Source: Amoebophrya sp. A120 (Eukaryota; Sar; Dinophyceae; Syndiniales; Amoebophryaceae). From it: 64,000 bases of DNA. Below the pieces are notes generated by a model. The model saw only the letters and a program-made list of their open reading frames with translations, did no database searches and was not told where the DNA came from. Below, piece after piece: positions 61,001-64,000 of this stretch. Both the position numbers and the translations under genes were made by a program. The stretch is taken from contig CAJINV010000002.1 of the NCBI GenBank assembly GCA_905178155.1, positions 696,422 through 760,421 on the forward strand, read 5' to 3'. Position 1 is the stretch's first letter. Every line of letters starts with the position of its first letter.

Positions 61001-62070
61001 AAAACCGCAAAGTGCGTTTTCGGGTCTTGGAGAAACAGCTCAGAGTGTGCCAACTCGAAGTGGGCTTGAAGCTCGTCATGAGCAGTCCTTGTTGTAGAGG
61101 AGTGTGCTGTCGTCCCCGTCTCTCCGGACGAAGATCCAATCGCTTCTCCGTTCTTATGCCAAAACTGGGAGATCCAATTGTTGATCGTGTTTTTGTGTAC
61201 CAAATTTCCGGAGGAAAGCACCACGACGTCGGCGGCGTTCCAAACCATCTCTCGCTGCACAGGGTCGTACAAAGTGTTGTAAACCGCAAGGCACTGCTCG
61301 GGTTTGTCAAAAAGAGCCGCTGGTGCGACGACGTCTTCTGCAGTCGTCTTCCTCGTCGTCCCCCTCGAAGATACAGCTCGTTGTTTCGCCTGCGCACTTT
61401 TAGTTTCATGATACCCGCGGGGGATGTTCTGATACCTCGTTACCACTTGTTTGTTTCTAGGCAGAAAAGACGAGAAATCCGGTTCGACGTGCGCGGAGGT
61501 GCTGGCTGAAGAAACTCCTCGTTGGAAAAAATCGCGGGCCCCCCGAGGACCATATCCTGAGTAAAAACGTACCCACACCATAGTCAAGATGGGGAATCGG
61601 CTAGACAAATCCACAAGTTTTGGCTGTTTTGCATGACAAATTTGGACTCGTAGTGTGTTGCTGTTTGAGCTAGCTCAGCAGCATCACAGATCTAGCATAC
61701 GATGCTGATTGGAGCATGACAAATTGCAAAACACGACTAGAAAATGCTTCTCATGGGGCTCCGCATGAGAAACATTTTCAGCATGCAGATTTGCATTACA
61801 ACTCTGGTGTGGGTACGTTTTTACTCAGGATAGACCACGGTGATTCTTCACCGGTTTCGCCGCTGCGTGGCCTACAAGCGACGAGTTTGGCAAAGCCAAG
61901 AACAACAAGCTGAACACTATGAGAACTGGAGCCGCAGAGCAAATCGATCTTAAACAACAAGGCAGCAGAGACGACCATGTTGGGCGGAGAGACGAACGAA
62001 GGCTGGCCGCGACGAGCTGTCGACCGGGTCGACCAGGAGTTCTTTTACGGTGCAACATCATGATCGGCAT
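58076..62070 (-). CDS. Unrecognised 830-residue protein with N-terminal hydrophobic segment
   Basis: Nine exons separated by eight introners, all with exact TSDs, sum to 2,493 nt (831 codons). ATG at 62068-62070 (a second Met three codons on); stop at 58076-58078. Residues about 45-70 (VLIVFSLLFLALP) form a signal peptide or signal anchor ahead of AAAKPVKNHRG. The rest alternates Ser/Thr-rich linkers with compact-looking stretches: CLAVYNTLYDPVQREMVWNA; EECFKWFLLNGCDAALSGIV; EVIRLRLQARYHDYFDPESP; SWVVVDERRRGNNHAVAPVA. The C-terminus is a charged helix (DRDEVERREKERKRK). No family recognised. Entry to the secretory pathway is inferred from the N-terminus only. The frame agreement at eight junctions makes the gene model strong although function is open. 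Confidence 0.8.
58261..58405. mobile_element. Introner, family B (145 bp)
   Basis: TSD TGCTT at 58256-58260 and 58406-58410. Near the 3' end of the 830-residue gene. Confidence 0.93.
58469..58628. mobile_element. Introner, family B (160 bp)
   Basis: TSD ACGGC at 58464-58468 and 58629-58633. Joins Phe-Ala-Val to Gln-Gln-Gln. Confidence 0.93.
58692..58905. mobile_element. Introner, family F (214 bp)
   Basis: TSD CCCGA at 58687-58691 and 58906-58910. Joins Tyr-Thr-Arg to Asp-Phe-Leu. Confidence 0.92.
59298..59447. mobile_element. Introner, family B (150 bp)
   Basis: TSD GCGCA at 59293-59297 and 59448-59452. Confidence 0.93.
59792..59938. mobile_element. Introner, family B, eroded (147 bp)
   Basis: Left TATGAATTCTTGCAAGAG, right CATTTTTTGCACTGCGTA. 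TSD CCCAC at 59787-59791 and 59939-59943. Confidence 0.88.
60088..60242. mobile_element. Introner, family B (155 bp)
   Basis: TSD GATTA at 60083-60087 and 60243-60247. The right TIR has a tandem GATAAC duplication (CGATAACGATACTT). Confidence 0.92.
60658..60868. mobile_element. Introner, family F with altered right end (211 bp)
   Basis: Left TATCCAAAGAAAAAAGTG, right terminus CTCGTGAGA rather than GATA. TSD GCACT at 60653-60657 and 60869-60873. Confidence 0.88.
61553..61832. mobile_element. Introner, family D (280 bp)
   Basis: TSD GACCA at 61548-61552 and 61833-61837. First intron of the 830-residue gene, just after the hydrophobic N-terminus. Confidence 0.93.
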
Positions 62071-63041
62071 GTCTTTATTTGATAGATAAGAAACAAATTA
62101 TAAAAAGAATTTGTTGTTCGTAAAAAACCGATTAAGCCGATAGCAGTATGTGACGGCGTAAAATCAAAATATGGTTTCGAAACACGATGACGACGCGCAA
62201 GTAGAATATTGTTTTTCGTTTCGCAGGCAACAGAGAGTCTTTGCGTTTCGCAGACAGCAGAAGGAATTCTTCCTAAGTAACACTTGTTCCTAGTGGTCCT
62301 CTGTATAAATATGGGTCGAAAAATGAAGCACTGCAATCATTGTTGGATCATCTTGTATTTCAAGAACTCCAAGGCTTTTATCAAAACCGTCGGGAAGAAA
62401 ACAAGATCGCGAAGAGCACAAGCTTTCTTGCCAGGAACGGAAAATCCGGCACAACAACCTCTGCAGAAGAAACACAAATTTCCAATGAAATAAACAGACA
62501 TTGGGAACACCAGCGGAATTTCATAAGTAATTTCCTCGCACGTACTACTTCTCGCGGTTGCTTCCGCATGACGGGCGGGAGAAAGACGATACATATATCA
62601 AGTGGAAAGGCGAGATGGGTTGTAAAAAACCTGAAAGTGCTAGTATTCTGTCATGTCGGTCCATCGTCGGTCAAAAGCAGAAAATGGCAATAAACGCTGC
62701 TCTTCTCATGAACAGGTTGGTCGTGTGTAGTACCTACTATTCGTGTACATTCCAATTAGTGTCATAAGTTAATTGTTGTCGCTTCAGTCATTAAGCTCGT
62801 CGGCGTGACAGAGACAATAGTTCTACATCAGGTTTTGGGTGTCGTTAGAATTGATAGAAAGAAATTACCGCTATTGTAAAATTTGGTCCGTGAGTATATC
62901 TTCGTCGCTGAATAAAGATGTTGTTTGATTGCGGCAAAATTTTTGTTTGCATTTTCGCAATTACGATTTTTCAGGGAGAGAAATGAATCGACGATCCGCC
63001 ATGGCCATCGCTATATCCTAGCACGCAGTCTAGCTTTACAA
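62071..63041. other. Intergenic region
   Basis: Between the 830-residue gene's ATG and the stop of the last gene. Short open frames on both strands only; no introner. Confidence 0.5.
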
Positions 63042-64000
63042 TTACATTTCCATAGCAAAGTCTTCCTCTTCGTCCTCTTCCATGTTTAAAAGCTCCTCCG
63101 CCTCATCGTCATAGTTTTCCGACTATCCACTGCAAAAGTATCGCACTCGTAGTAAAAGTAATTGCATCAACCACGCATGACAATTCTCCTTCTCGTAATA
63201 CCAAGGCAAATATGCACGACAAATTTAATCTGTAAAGCTGAGCAAATTTGTGATGCGATTTCTACTAGTACGATACTCGTGCAAAGTGGATACCGACTCC
63301 TCATATTCGTACTCCATCTCGACATCCTCCTCCAGAACCTGCATGAGAGATTTTATCATTCATATTTCCCTGTTTCGCTTCAGATGCATGAGTATGTGTT
63401 CGGCATCATGCATGAATGACAAAATCGGTGCCTTTTGTGAGCATTGGATGACAAACTTTCCGTACCTCCCCATCCTCCTCGTATTCGTCGTCGGCATCGA
63501 CATGCTCACCCAGCTTATCCACTGCAAATATCCCTGGACGATGTCTGTAAGAATGCGAGTCTCTCATGCTTGGCCGACAAGACAGAAAGATCTGCCATGC
63601 TTGATGCGCTACAGAAGTGGTGCCACTTGTTGTTGTTTGTCATGCAAAAAGGCCATTTGTCGTCATTTGTCATGCGGTTCACGCTAGACATAGCCGCTCC
63701 GAAACTTGTCATGCGCGGCCCCCTGATATTACAGGTTGCCGTGTGTCATTCGGACATTAATAGCATCACAACTTAACTTTCCAGACCCAGACACATATTT
63801 GCAATGCATACAGTTCCTCGTAGTACTGCTCGCCCCGTACATCGACATTCTCCTCCACCTGTTGCCTCTCGTCAAAACCAGACGAGCCCTCCGCAGCGAG
63901 AGCCTGATAATGTAAGTATTCGGTGATGTAGTTGTGTGGAGAATTTTTGGAAAAACAAAAATCTAATTTGCCCTTACCTCGTCTTCTACAAAGGTCGTGC
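63042..64000 (-). CDS. Acidic protein, C-terminal part (5' end beyond window)
   Basis: Stop TAA at 63042-63044. Exons 63978-64000 (partial), 63811-63903, 63466-63515, 63293-63338 and 63042-63123 are joined by GT-AG introns 63904-63977 and 63339-63465 and by two introners. The visible roughly 95 residues are almost wholly Glu, Asp and Tyr (DADDEYEEDGE, LLNMEEDEEEDFAMEM). Nothing identifies a family; it could be a disordered acidic tail. Confidence 0.6.
63124..63292. mobile_element. Introner, family B (169 bp)
   Basis: TATCCACTGCAAAAG and CGTGCAAAGTGGATA ends. TSD CCGAC at 63119-63123 and 63293-63297. Confidence 0.93.
63516..63810. mobile_element. Introner, family A with mismatched TIRs (295 bp)
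   Basis: Left end is of the CCCTGGACGATGTC variant, right end of the standard GACCCAGACACATAT type. TSD CAGCT/CAGTT at 63511-63515 and 63811-63815. Confidence 0.86.

Overview
KIND OF ORGANISM. This is nuclear DNA of an alveolate protist, most likely a parasitic dinoflagellate close to Amoebophrya (Syndiniales). All nine gene models lie on the minus strand, as in dinoflagellate unidirectional gene clusters. The genes are broken up by about 90 short inverted-repeat elements that behave as introns (introners). From memory, published Amoebophrya genomes contain introners with terminal inverted repeats (TIRs), direct repeats and non-GT-AG splice ends, which matches what is seen here. Species was not tested.

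INTRONERS. Most elements are 95-320 bp, start TAT, end ATA, carry TIRs, and are flanked by a 5-bp target-site duplication (TSD). Removing the element plus one TSD copy restores the reading frame. Family key (TIR core, plus strand): A = TGTCTGGGTCTGGAA; B = GCAAAAGTATCGCACTCGTA; C = AAAATGCCCCCACCCC; D = AGTAAAAATGTCCCCACCCC; E = AAATCCCCCCTCCCCATATC; F = AAAAAACTGTGTAAGTGTAA; G = GTTACATTCTCAACTGTTAC; H = GTGCACAACTCCCCCTCCCC. Despite different TIRs, all families share internal motifs of the type TTGTCATGC, TTGTGATGC or TTGTAATGC and their complements. Ordinary GT-AG introns coexist with them, some only 27 and 32 nt long.

LAYOUT (genes minus strand; the 5' end is the high coordinate). 1-2846: no solid gene. 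2847-5571: unrecognised 255-residue protein. 5572-9944: GC-rich islands and a small tandem repeat. 9945-22036: 1,962-residue EF-hand membrane protein with 25 intron-like elements. 22946-25763: wax ester synthase/DGAT. 25978-26600: small protein with ultrashort introns. 27124-41023: second giant EF-hand membrane protein, with a 1.6-kb insertion in its first exon. 42481 to about 48.2 kb: third EF-hand membrane protein, 5' end unresolved. 48.2-50.8 kb: decayed duplicated segments, one of which preserves the empty site of an introner. 51989-57220: IMP dehydrogenase. 58076-62070: unrecognised 830-residue protein with an N-terminal hydrophobic segment. 63042 to beyond 64000: acidic protein, 5' end outside the window.

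HOW THE MODELS WERE MADE. Exons were joined by eye from element boundaries, TSDs and reading frames. Four complete models serve as arithmetic checks: after subtraction the coding lengths are exact multiples of three (5,889 nt for the first EF-hand gene, 1,557 for IMP dehydrogenase, 2,271 for the acyltransferase, 2,493 for the 830-residue protein), with no internal stops at the junctions inspected.

FUNCTION. IMP dehydrogenase serves guanine nucleotide synthesis, and the acyltransferase serves storage lipid (wax ester or triacylglycerol) synthesis. Three large EF-hand proteins with hydrophobic segments form a local cluster, and at least two of them are paralogous. Nothing indicates that the genes form one pathway.
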